Assembly: GCA_026770585.1 (NCBI GenBank)
Contig: MU646354.1
Span: 283,062-302,150 of the forward strand
Origin: Baffinella frigidus
Taxonomy: Eukaryota > Cryptophyceae > Cryptomonadales > Baffinellaceae
Direction of reading: 5' to 3'
Length of the DNA: 19,089 nt
Position 1 is the first letter of the stretch. Each line of letters begins with the position of its first letter. The translations under genes and the position numbers were made by a program. Shown piece after piece: positions 1 through 6,261 of the stretch. The notes under the pieces were generated by a model. The model was not told where the DNA came from. It worked only from the letters and a program-made list of their open reading frames with translations, and did no database searches.

Positions 1-108
1 GGTGCGCGATCGAGACAGGAAAGATCAGGTGCGCGATCGAGACAGGAAAGATCAGGTGCGCGATCGAGACAGGAAAGATCAGGTGCGCGATCGAGGCAGG
101 AAAGATCA
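1..108. repeat. 27-bp tandem repeat, four copies
   Basis: Four consecutive 27-bp units beginning GGTGCGCGATCGAGACAGG are visible. The first three are identical and the fourth has one substitution (GAGGCAGG for GAGACAGG). The array runs off the left edge, so the true copy number is unknown. Because 27 is a multiple of three, the plus strand reads as a nine-residue repeat rich in Arg and Asp that stays open. That is expected of any such unit and is not evidence of coding. Confidence 0.95.
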
Positions 109-496
109 GGTGATCACGTGCGCTATCGTCGCGGTCACACGCTGGGTTTCGCACATTGGTCCATTTACTTTCGTAGTACTGATTAAGAATTGCTCAGTAC
201 AAAGACTTATTATTGACCGCCGTTTTGGTCGAAACTTGGCCCCGAGGTCGTCCCCATGCGCTATCGTCTCGGTGGGCTTCCCAGGAGACTTCATAGCTAC
301 GTTCGCACATGCCAACACGTTTCATTTCAACCGCCGTGTCGCTGTCTTGTGGGTGGGGACTGTGCTGTGGTAAAGCTGTGTCGAGGCTAAGATAGCGAGT
401 TACACCCTTAAGATAGCACACAACGCAGGAGCCCAAACCCTGTGGGCAGGTGCTGCTAACCGGCTATGCGAGAAGACGCGATTTAGGACGCGATCG
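109..496. other. No recognisable gene; short dispersed echoes
   Basis: Nothing here is recognisable as a gene. The motif TGCGCTATCGTC occurs twice (near 118 and 258). TAAGATAGC occurs twice (near 389 and 410). The segment near 160-185, TCCATTTACTTTCGTAGTAC, has a diverged partner near 698-717, TCCATTTATTTTCGTGGTAC. These look like decayed repeat copies. Open frames cross the region on both strands but lack recognisable domains. Confidence 0.5.
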
Positions 497-630
497 CGCG
501 AAAAGTTGCAATAATCGGGGACGCAACCACGCGAAAGGTTGCGTTACATGCATCTGGAACGCGAGCACGCGAACGGTTGCATTATCCGGGATGGGACCAC
601 GCGAAAGGTTGCGTTATCGGGGACGCGACC
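497..630. repeat. Degenerate 32 to 38-bp tandem repeat, about four copies
   Basis: Four units share the core CGCGAA(A/C)(A/G)GTTGC followed by AT-rich sequence and GGGGACGC or a variant. The cores begin at about 497, 529, 567 and 599, giving spacings of 32, 38 and 32 bp. Sequence differs between copies, so the array is old or evolves by substitution. The unit lengths are not all multiples of three, so it is not a repeated protein domain. Confidence 0.75.
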
Positions 631-793
631 TGGTCAGGCGGCGGCGCGTCGTACGCGGGGATGTAGGGTTTCACGTCCAGGATCTGCCGAAATCAGTCCA
701 TTTATTTTCGTGGTACTAATCTTCGTGGTACCGCGCAGACCCTGGATCGGCCGTTTAGGTCCCTAGTCAAACAAAGCCTCCGCGGGAAAGTAT

Positions 794-954
794 CCACACA
801 GCGGACTTCGAAGGGATTTTGAATAGCCCCTACGCGATGAGACATAGGACCCTACGGTAGGCAACCCGTAGGGACATATGGGGGGTCCTACGGATACGGT
901 AACGGAAAGGTGGCCCGTTTTGGGCCGAAAATCCCTTCGTAGCCCGCTGTGTGG
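794..954. mobile_element. MITE-like foldback element with 27-bp TIRs
   Basis: Positions 794-820 and 928-954 are inverted repeats matching at 25 of 27 positions; the ends read CCACACAGCGG and CCGCTGTGTGG. The interior (about 852-896) contains a second inverted motif, GGACCCTAC(G)GTAGG. It resembles the centre of the M1 elements at 4457 and 17387, although the outer TIR is different. There is no transposase and I saw no convincing target-site duplication. A non-autonomous DNA transposon or foldback element is the likely identity. Confidence 0.75.
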
Positions 955-1093
955 CATGGTGGCCATGCATCAGAACGAACGTGCTCTTACGCGAGAGGCC
1001 TTTCTTAGAAGTAACAAGGCGGGTATTCCCCCCCACGGAGGCTGTGCCCCGTGGTAGTTGGTGCCGTGGTTAGGTTGGCGCGTGGACTAGGGC

Positions 1094-1145
1094 GTTTCGC
1101 ATCCCTTCGAAAGCGAGTTGTTTCGCATCCCTTCGAAATCGAGTT
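1094..1145. repeat. 26-bp tandem duplication
   Basis: Two adjacent 26-bp copies start GTTTCGCATCCCTTCGAAA and differ at one position (AGCGAG against ATCGAG). The core CATCCCTTCG reappears in inverted form near 1217-1226 (CGAAGGGATG), suggesting the neighbourhood is itself an eroded foldback unit. Confidence 0.85.
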
Positions 1146-1277
1146 TGTTCCGCAGGAAATAAACGCACATATCTATTCTACAACCTATCAAAACATGTGC
1201 AAATAACTTTTCCATCGCGAAGGGATGTGCAACTGCGCAGTTGCCCTGTGAAATTCGTTCGCGAATTTCTCAGGGGG

Positions 1278-1394
1278 CGAGTTTCCGGGTTTCGGGTTTC
1301 GGGTTTCGGGTTTCTGTTTTCGGGTTTCGGGTTTCGGGTTTCGGGTTTCGGGTTTCGGGTTTCGGGTTTCAGGTTTCGGGTTTCGGGTTTCGGG
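1278..1394. repeat. GGGTTTC heptamer array (telomere-like)
   Basis: About fifteen near-perfect copies of GGGTTTC run head to tail, with occasional variants (TTTCTGTTTTC, TTTCAGG). The unit is the TTTAGGG telomere heptamer with A replaced by C. The plus-strand G runs are regularly spaced, so the strand has G-quadruplex potential. The open frames rich in GFRVSGF seen here are a by-product of the heptamer cycling through three frames. Confidence 0.9.
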
Positions 1395-1497
1395 ACGGAC
1401 TGGGGTGCCGTCGACAAGATCCAAGGCGGAGAGGTGCAGGGTTGCCCCCTCCACTCCGTCCAGCCGCGCGAGGGTCAGCCCTGCCACCAGCCCCCCA

Positions 1498-1640
1498 AGG
1501 TTGCTCAAATACTGCCCTGGAACTATTTTTCAAAAGTTGATTTTTGGTACAAAAAGTGTCAACTTTCATCGCAGACACCCCAGATCTGGGGTGTCTGCAA
1601 GGTAAATCGAAATCGTTCCAAACCACTGTTTGAGCAACCT
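1498..1640. mobile_element. Foldback element with central 28-bp palindrome
   Basis: Terminal inverted repeats AGGTTGCTCAAA (1498-1509) and TTTGAGCAACCT (1629-1640) are perfect. Similarity continues inward imperfectly (TGGAAC and GTTCCA). At 1571-1598 there is a perfect 28-bp palindrome whose half is GCAGACACCCCAGA. No coding capacity is evident. The TIR may extend a few bases outward, so the exact ends and target duplication are uncertain. Confidence 0.75.
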
Positions 1641-1784
1641 CGGAGGGCTAGTGGTGCTTGCCGGTGTGCGGTTTGGGGCTTCGTGTCTCGCGTTTCGGGC
1701 AGGCTGGCATGTTGTCAACGAATGAGATGAAAATTGAGAACATGCCTGCCTACTCAACAATCGAGCCCTGGTTTGCGGTGTGGA

Positions 1785-1836
1785 GTTTCGGGTTTCGGGT
1801 TTCGGGTTTCGGGTTTCGGGTTTCGGGTTGCGGGTT
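1785..1836. repeat. Second GGGTTTC heptamer array
   Basis: Six to seven copies of GGGTTTC, ending in the variant GGGTTGCGGGTT. It is the same heptamer and orientation as at 1278-1394. Between the two arrays, GGGCAGGCTGGCA-like segments recur near 1697 and 1857, with the inverted form TGCCAGCC near 1838, so the interval is also repeat-derived. Confidence 0.9.
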
Positions 1837-1907
1837 CTGCCAGCCTTTGGGTGTAGGGCAGGCTGGCAGATTCTCAACGCATACATGGCATGGCGACAGG
1901 GTTTATG

Positions 1908-2010
1908 GCTTAGGGTTCAGGGTTCAGGGTTTAGGGTTTAGGATTCATGGTTCATGGTTCATGGTTCAGGGTTCAGGGTTTAGGGTTTAGGGTTTAGGGT
2001 TTAGTGTGTA
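1908..2010 (+). repeat. TTTAGGG and TTCAGGG telomere-type repeats
   Basis: A run of heptamers on the plus strand alternates TTCAGGG, TTTAGGG, TTCATGG and related variants, with about four consecutive perfect TTTAGGG units near 1977-2004. TTTAGGG is the telomere repeat of most plants and several algal lineages. Because it is degenerate and embedded in other sequence, this is interstitial or subtelomeric material, not a live chromosome end. Confidence 0.85.
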
Positions 2011-2275
2011 GTGTTGAGGGGTGTACCCAGGGGATTCGAGGGGTGTTTAGGGTTTGTACCTAGGGGGGTGAGTGGTGTACCTAGGGGGTTCGGGCGGCGT
2101 TCAGGGTTTCAGGGTTATACCCCTGAACCTGGTGGGTTCAGGGGTGTACCTATGGGGGTTGATTGGTGTACTTAGGGGGTTCGGGCGGTGTTTAGGGTTG
2201 GTACCTACGGGGCTGATGGGCGTACCTAGGGGGGTTGCTTGGTGTACCTAGGGGGTTCGGGCGGTGGGGGGCGCG
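2011..2275. repeat. G-rich minisatellite with GTACCTAGGGGG motif
   Basis: The motif GTACCTAGGGGG or a close variant recurs roughly seven times, often followed by TTCGGGCGG and TGTTTAGGGTT. The array is too irregular for one period. A hairpin at 2120-2144 has 10-bp arms CCCCTGAACC and GGTTCAGGGG around a 5-base loop. No gene is visible. Confidence 0.7.
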
Positions 2276-2329
2276 CGTAGAGAACACCCCTTTCGACTCT
2301 CCTCGCAGCCGTGGAGGCTGCACCTGTTA

Positions 2330-2480
2330 GTGTTCAGGGCTCAGGGTTAAGGGTTTGTGGGGCTCAGGGCTCAGGGATTAGGGTTTATTGGGGCGCAGGG
2401 CTCAGGGTTTAGGGTTTATTGGTGCCCAGGGCTCAGGTTTCAGGGTTTATTGGGGCCCAGAGCTCAGGGTTGAGGATTTA
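2330..2480 (+). repeat. About 38-bp telomere-related tandem repeat
   Basis: Four to five diverged units contain CAGGGCTCAGGGTTTAGGG followed by TTTATTGGGGC. The unit appears built from TTCAGGG/TTTAGGG heptamers joined to a TTTATTGGGGC spacer. A cleaner block of the same unit lies in opposite orientation at 3537-3627. Confidence 0.8.
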
Positions 2481-2890
2481 TAGGAGGCGATGTTACGGCG
2501 GGTCAGTTCACACGGAAACATGTTTCGGAAATTTAAACTACCTTTTTTGCTATCTTAGGGGTGGGGTTTGTGGTGAGGTAGAGGTGTTTCGAGGGTCAGA
2601 TAGCACCCCGGTGGACTCGCTCCGGAGGCGAGGCGAGGCGATCGCGCCTGCGATGTGCGGAAGGCTCACTTCATCACTACGGGGGAGGGGTAGGTGTCTT
2701 GTCTAGGCAACCGGAAAGCATATCTTGCGGTTACCGGCAGGCTCAAAGTCAATTATTTGTGGGCATTTCCGGCAACGTTTGCCGATTTCAATGGAACATA
2801 ATGGAAAGACGCAAGGCGTAAAATGACATGTAGCTCTCCCGCGTAGTAGGGGGCACTTGATTAGGGGGAATCCTCCAATCGCACGGGGGG
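2481..2890. other. No recognisable gene
   Basis: No gene could be supported in this stretch. There is a GGCGAGGCGAGGCGAT run near 2627-2642. The pair GCTATCTTAGGGGTG near 2549 and AGATAGCACCCC near 2599 is weakly inverted. An open frame at 2419-2706 begins inside telomere-like repeats and shows no domain I recognise. Confidence 0.4.
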
Positions 2891-2957
2891 GCTCGCAACC
2901 TGAGCGCGCTGGGAGTGCGACGCGCCGGTGTCGTCTGCGGAACCCTCTATGCGGGAG

Positions 2958-2993
<36 letters not shown>

Positions 2994-3074
2994 ACACCCA
3001 CTCTCTCTCGCGCGCTCTCGCCTGCTCTCGCCTGTTCTCTCTCTCTTTCTCGCGCGCGCGCTCTCGCCCTCGCG

Positions 3075-3115
<41 letters not shown>

Positions 3116-3181
3116 TCTCTCTCTGGGCTGACAACCTTAGAGCGCGGGGAGTGCAACGCGCCGTTGTCGTCGAAGTGGAAC
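2891..3181. repeat. CT-rich tract flanked by a direct duplication
   Basis: A polypyrimidine tract of CT dinucleotides, interrupted by CACCCACACC and CGCGCGCTCTCG blocks, spans about 2959-3127. It is bracketed by two diverged direct copies of one segment, about 2891-2943 and 3127-3181. Both carry GCGCG, GGGAGTGC, ACGCGCCG and TGTCGTC in the same order. The serine/leucine open frames across the tract are dinucleotide translations, not genes. Confidence 0.85.
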
Positions 3182-3218
3182 AGCAGCCACACGTGCGAAA
3201 ACTCCTCCAGCCCTGCGT

Positions 3219-3285
3219 TAAGTTGATTCAGCCGGAAAAGTTAATTCCACCGGAAAAGTTGATTCCGGAAAAGTTGATTCCGCCG
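3219..3285. repeat. Short tandem repeat, CCGGAAAAGTTGATTC unit
   Basis: The unit CCGGAAAAGTTGATTC or a one-base variant is repeated three times, with a partial copy before them; spacing is 16 to 20 bp. The flanking phrase CTCCAGCCCTGC occurs both before (about 3205) and after (about 3301) the array, so the array sits inside a duplicated segment. Confidence 0.8.
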
Positions 3286-3352
3286 GGCTGGCCTGAACGC
3301 CTCCAGCCCTGCAAAAAGCGGGGCGCTGATTCAGCCGGGTTGTCCTGTGAAA

Positions 3353-3512
3353 CCTTGGTCGGATAGCGAGGGCGCAAACGCATCTTTTTAATTCGGGCAC
3401 GGACTCAAAAATTGGTACAAGCCGCGTCCAATTTGTGGGAGCTTGACCGCACAAAACTGCAGCCAAGGCAGAAATTACCCGATCCATTTGCCCCCTCGCT
3501 ATCCGACCAAGG
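3353..3512. mobile_element. Foldback element with 26-bp TIRs
   Basis: Positions 3353-3378 and 3487-3512 are inverted repeats matching at 25 of 26 positions; the outer ends read CCTTGGTCGGATAGCGAG and CTCGCTATCCGACCAAGG. The 160-bp length and lack of a transposase fit a MITE-like element. The plus strand has a 49-codon open stretch (3367-3513) of ordinary amino-acid composition between two TAG codons, which may be chance or captured sequence. No target-site duplication is clear. Confidence 0.75.
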
Positions 3513-3536
3513 ATAGTCAGCCAGCATGGCGCGCCA

Positions 3537-3627
3537 ATGCCCCAATAAACCCTAAACCCTGAGCTCTGGGCCCCAATAAACCCTAAACCCTGAGCCCTGC
3601 GCCCCAATAAACCCTAAACCCTGACCC
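3537..3627 (-). repeat. Inverted block of the 38-bp telomere-related repeat
   Basis: Three units of CCCCAATAAACCCTAAACCC followed by TGAGC(C/T)CTG. This is the reverse complement of the units at 2330-2480, so the two blocks face each other across about 1.05 kb containing the CT tract and a foldback element. The units here are closer to one another than in the left block. Confidence 0.9.
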
Positions 3628-3645
3628 GGCAACATGCACAGGTTC

Positions 3646-3691
3646 TGGTGTGAAAAGATTCAGCCGGCCCTGGCTGACTATTTTCACACCA
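3646..3691. repeat. Short foldback hairpin
   Basis: Arms TGGTGTGAAAAGATTCAGCC and GGCTGACTATTTTCACACCA are inverted with two mismatches, separated by a few bases. The TTTTCACACCAA arm recurs near 4651 inside the M5-like element. The hairpin sits in the first open segment of the putative decayed gene. Confidence 0.8.
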
Positions 3692-3985
3692 AGAGTGGAC
3701 ATGATAGGAAGAAGTGGGAGCTGGGGTGGTTCTCTCGATTTACTCCCGTACCTGGATATATTAAATTTCGGGAACTGTCCATCTATAAGATTTGTGGTAC
3801 ACACCCAGCTATTTTAAAGCCCTAAAAGTACGAAATGGCTCACACGCCAAGCCAAGTCTGAAATTAAATCTATTCAGGAACGCGGGAGATTTCTGCTGCA
3901 AGGTGCACTAGTCCCTCGAAGTAAAGCGGTTTGGCCGTTGGCTAACCCCCTATTTGCCCCTATTTGTACCAGGGATGCGCCAGTT

Positions 3986-4176
3986 CCACACGAGGCCACC
4001 TATGCGAACACAATAAATGTCTATTTTAAACGTGCGTAGTAATTTTCATTATATTTGGTCATGAAGCCGACCGCTTTTCGGCCGCCACGTGACCAATTGC
4101 TGACGTTTGGCGTGTTTCCTGGGCAATAATTCGATAATTGACTCAGGAATCTGTTCGCATAGGTAGCCTCGTGTGG
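3986..4176. mobile_element. M2-family MITE-like element, copy a
   Basis: Terminal inverted repeats 3986-4010 and 4152-4176 match at 24 of 25 positions; the outer end is CCACACGAGGC. The flanks are TT on both sides (3984-3985 and 4177-4178), a possible 2-bp target duplication. The centre (4055-4096) is an imperfect 42-bp hairpin with ends TTGGTCA and TGACCAA and a CCGCTTTTCGG loop region. The motif GTAGTAATTTTC lies just left of the hairpin, as in the other copies. No transposase. It interrupts an open reading frame. Confidence 0.85.
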
Positions 4177-4377
4177 TTCCCCAGGCCGAAACGATCAAAA
4201 TCGATCACGGTATGCATCTATGTATGGAGTTAGTGTATATTCATGGAGTCTGGCCCAGACTACATACGGAGTTAGTGGGGGGACGGCGGGAAAACGGCGC
4301 GTCACGACTTAGTCCACCTACTAGATTATATCTCAGATTTGGCTTGGCGCTGGAGCCAGTTGGTACTTTCAAGGTTT

Positions 4378-4417
4378 GAAACAACGGGAATTGTGGCGAA
4401 ACAACGGGAATTCCGGG
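4378..4417. repeat. 20-bp tandem duplication
   Basis: GAAACAACGGGAATT occurs at 4378-4392 and again at 4398-4412, giving a 20-bp period with diverged last bases. A 20-bp duplication shifts frame, so it could explain why the preceding open segment ends at 4379 while another frame opens alongside. Confidence 0.85.
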
Positions 4418-4456
4418 AAGTCTTTAGATGGACGCTTTTCGAAGTAGATTCTGTTA

Positions 4457-4574
4457 CGGGGGGTACCTCGCTCATAAGAAACCGCCCCACCCTAGGACCC
4501 TACAGTAGGACCATGCCTAGGGTCCTATGGTGGTCCTGGGGGGGGGGCGGTTTCTTATGAGCGAGGTACCCCTG
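4457..4574. mobile_element. M1-family palindromic element, copy a
   Basis: A 118-bp element nearly palindromic over its whole length. The arms 4462-4488 and 4544-4570 are perfect 27-bp inverted repeats beginning GGTACCTCGCTCATAAG. The centre reads CCTAGGACCCTACAGTAGGA then CCTAGGGTCCTATGGTGGTC. TA dinucleotides flank both ends (4455-4456 and 4575-4576). This architecture fits TA-inserting non-autonomous elements of the Tc1/mariner or Stowaway type. Five further copies or fragments lie at 16.4-17.9 kb. Confidence 0.85.
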
Positions 4575-4621
4575 TAGGTGGCGTGTCATACCTGTCTGAT
4601 CCGCAGCAGAGCTTCAACGAC

Positions 4622-4745
4622 TAGCTCTGCCCCAGTGGGGTTGACTGATCGTTTTCACACCAAATTTTGACGGATCGTGCCAGAAAACGGGGGGACCAAC
4701 TTCCGGTCTCCTCATTTTGAGACACGATTAACTCAGGCAGAGGTT
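4622..4745. mobile_element. M5-like element, copy a
   Basis: It begins TAGCTCTGCCCCAG and ends CTCAGGCAGAG, an imperfect inverted pair. It contains TTTTCACACCAAATTTTGACGGAT. The elements at 7086 and 7608 share the TAGCTCTG start, a CACCAATTT or CACTAATTT segment and a GTTGACGGAT-like segment, so the three are probably diverged copies of one family. The ends are approximate. Confidence 0.55.
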
Positions 4746-4760
4746 CAACAGGAGCCACTA

Positions 4761-4899
4761 TCATATGGAAACACTCATAATTTATGAACTGGATTCAGTA
4801 AAATTTACTACACATAACGATCTTTACATGCAATATTAAAGCAAACGTGCAGTAATCTTGATTGAAATTCAGTTGATAATTGTAAGTGTTTCCATATGA
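4761..4899. mobile_element. M3-family foldback element, copy a
   Basis: The terminal 15 bp TCATATGGAAACACT (4761-4775) are perfectly inverted at 4885-4899. Similarity continues inward. The interior AAATTTACTACACATAACGA and CGTGCAGTAATC forms a second, nested inverted pair. The element is AT-rich, non-coding and 139 bp. The interior closely matches the element at 5694-5843, whose outer TIR differs. Confidence 0.85.
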
Positions 4900-5010
4900 A
4901 ATCCCACCCTCTGACACCAGCGGTGGTAGGTAGTTAAAACGTGAACCCCTTTCGCTAGGCGGGTATGAAGAATAATAAGAAGAAGAGCTCCACCGTTTCG
5001 GGCGGCGTTA

Positions 5011-5218
5011 CCTTCGAGACAGTACCAACCATTTCAAAACAGAGCTTCTTTTGCAAGTGAAGGGGAAAAAAGAAATGTGCAGTAATTTTCACACAAATAG
5101 GGGCGTTTGGTCACGTAGCTGGGGGAATTCCCCCAGCTACGTGACCAAGCATGCCCGTGACTGGTACTAAATTTAACAACCCCACATTTAAAATACTCCC
5201 TCTTCCAGCCTGGAGTGG
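5011..5218. mobile_element. M2-family element, copy b, with perfect 42-bp hairpin
   Basis: The right end AGCCTGGAGTGG and eroded left end CCTTCGAGAC match the M2 TIR CCACTCGAGGCT. TA flanks both sides (5009-5010 and 5219-5220). The centre (5107-5148) is a perfect 42-bp palindrome with half TTGGTCACGTAGCTGGGGGA plus A. To its left lies GTGCAGTAATTTTC. To its right lies a stretch (about 5149-5210) almost shared with copy c, including ACTAAATTTAACAA and ATTTAAAATACTCCCT. Non-coding. Confidence 0.8.
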
Positions 5219-5409
5219 TACCTTGGAGAGAGTACTGGGGGTTGGTCCCGAACTCGACTTGCAGCTTCGCGCGGGCGTGCTCGCATACCGCCCCCTGCAG
5301 TAAGTTGATTAAGTTGACAATCGAATGAGTCAACTACGGCAGAGAGAGCCACGAGATTATTCCTGGTGGTATGGGAGCTAGACGCTGCGAGCCTGCACGC
5401 GCGTGCACA
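5219..5409. other. No recognisable gene
   Basis: No gene or repeat family is recognised. TGCACGCGCGTGCA at 5394-5407 is a perfect 14-bp palindrome. Minus-strand open frames cross the region but begin or end inside neighbouring elements. Confidence 0.4.
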
Positions 5410-5548
5410 CCACTTAGCAGCCACCGGGGGCGTCACAGATACAGTCCATCTAAACTATTTGTACTAGAATCTTATCCATTTGCATTGGATTATAACCGCA
5501 TTTCCCCCGGATATCCGGGGGAAAAGGAACTCGGCCGCTGCTAAGCGG
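5410..5548. mobile_element. Foldback element with central 24-bp palindrome
   Basis: The ends CCACTTAGCAGC (5410-5421) and GCTGCTAAGCGG (5537-5548) are inverted with one mismatch. The interior contains a perfect 24-bp palindrome, half TTTCCCCCGGAT, at 5501-5524. The size, about 139 bp, is like the other elements here. The short TIR makes the boundaries tentative. Confidence 0.6.
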
Positions 5549-5693
5549 ATGGTACTGCTCACGTTTCCGAGGCGAGCCCGTTTCCGAAGGCTCATGGACT
5601 ATTGTATCACTCAACTCAAGGCTTCAGGGCCTATCGAGGACCTGTATCGAGAGTAATAAAGAAGAAGATGACGCGCGCGCACCCAGTCAGCAA

Positions 5694-5843
5694 CAATTTC
5701 ATAGGCAAACGGTTTTAATTTGAAACTTTCTGTCAGTGAAATTTACTGCACATAATGAGTTTTACTAGTAATATAAAAGCATTCGTGCAGTAAATTTCGT
5801 TGAATCCCAAGTTTTAAATTTAACCCGTTTTCCTACGAAATTG
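5694..5843. mobile_element. M3-family foldback element, copy b
   Basis: The ends CAATTTCATAGGCAAACG and CGTTTTCCTACGAAATTG are inverted with two mismatches. Inward similarity reaches about 55 bp per arm, ending in AAATTTACTGCAC and GTGCAGTAAATTT. The interior matches the element at 4761-4899 (CACATAA.GA, GCAATATTAAAGCA against GTAATATAAAAGCA). Non-coding, 150 bp. Confidence 0.85.
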
Positions 5844-5894
5844 CGTCCTTCCCTCCGAACCACGCATGCACGCTCCACAACACCACCTTGGGAG

Positions 5895-5998
5895 GCGCGC
5901 GCGCGGATGGCGGGGGGGGTGGACAGAGGAAAGTTGCTGGACGGTGACACTGTGCGGGACACAGTGGCCATCCTCCTCACTACGCTAGACTTGAGGGG
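5895..5998. repeat. Dispersed repeat, partner of 6520-6610
   Basis: The segment containing GAGGAAAGTTGCTGGACGG, GACACTGTGCGGGACACAG and TGGCCATCCTCCTCAC is repeated with few changes at about 6525-6607. Both copies keep a minus-strand frame reading VRRMATVS and PSSNFPLSTPP. High nucleotide identity alone explains that, so it is not evidence of a gene. Confidence 0.8.
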
Positions 5999-6133
5999 AG
6001 GCAATCGCAAAAGTCAACCCCTCCCTGCCTGCAACGTCAGCTTTTAGCGGAATCTTTCGGTTCGAAGGAGTCTGCCATTGAGTTGACTGTTGGTTGACCA
6101 CCATCACGTCTAAAGTGGCGCCTGCAGAGCGCG

Positions 6134-6250
6134 ACCGGCCTCGGGACAGCGAAAGTATGCAAACGGGCCCGCCTCGGGACAGCCAAGCTCCTTCCCGAGT
6201 GGGCCCGCCTCGGGACAACAAAACTTCCAGAATGGGCGTCCCTCGCGATC
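6134..6250. repeat. Degenerate tandem repeat with CCTCGGGACA core
   Basis: CGGGCCCGCCTCGGGACAGC or a close variant recurs about three times at a spacing near 36 bp, followed by a diverged fourth unit (GGGCGTCCCTCGCGATCAGC). The last part resembles CCCCTCGCGGCCAGCCGCGC at 6625-6645, so the array grades into the neighbouring large repeat. Confidence 0.7.
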
Positions 6251-6261
6251 AGCCGCGCCCA

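Larger units (their letters stand above)
3634..4457 (+). pseudogene. Possible decayed protein gene, frameshifted and split by an M2 element
   Basis: Three plus-strand open segments of ordinary amino-acid composition follow one another. The first is 3634-3825 (63 codons from an ATG). The second is open from 3818 to the M2 element at 3986. The third resumes after the element and runs to 4379. Positions 4376-4457 are open in yet another frame. Removing 3986-4178, which is the element plus one TT target copy, joins GTT directly to CCC in frame, giving about 123 open codons. Two further frameshifts, near 3820 and 4378, would still be needed. The first segment contains PGYIKFREL and the second SIEQ-free text ending ERGRFLL; this spacing faintly recalls DUF6824 proteins of diatoms and other algae (FR.L, then GGRFL), but the match is weak. 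Function unknown. It may also be chance open frames or a multi-exon remnant. Confidence 0.35.

Noticed and set aside
2-373. 123-codon frame starting with RDRDRKDQV repeats
   Set aside because: The repeat is an in-frame consequence of a 27-bp unit, and the rest has no recognisable domain. The window edge prevents any judgement of a longer gene.
497-630. Possible CRISPR array, from repeats of about 32 bp
   Set aside because: The units are tandem, with no unique spacers between conserved repeats. They are degenerate, few, and lie in eukaryotic repeat DNA.
1197-1730. 177-codon open frame with GFRVSGF repeats
   Set aside because: The heptamer GGGTTTC read in any frame gives such a repeat, and the frame then continues into a foldback element.
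2857-3366. 169-codon open frame with long Ser-Leu stretches
   Set aside because: It is mostly the translation of the CT-rich tract. The remainder spans a tandem repeat and a foldback TIR.
5190-5212. AATACTCCCT near the M2 right ends resembling Stowaway termini (CTCCCTCCGT)
   Set aside because: The word is internal to the elements, not at their ends, and the target duplications are not TA in three of four copies.
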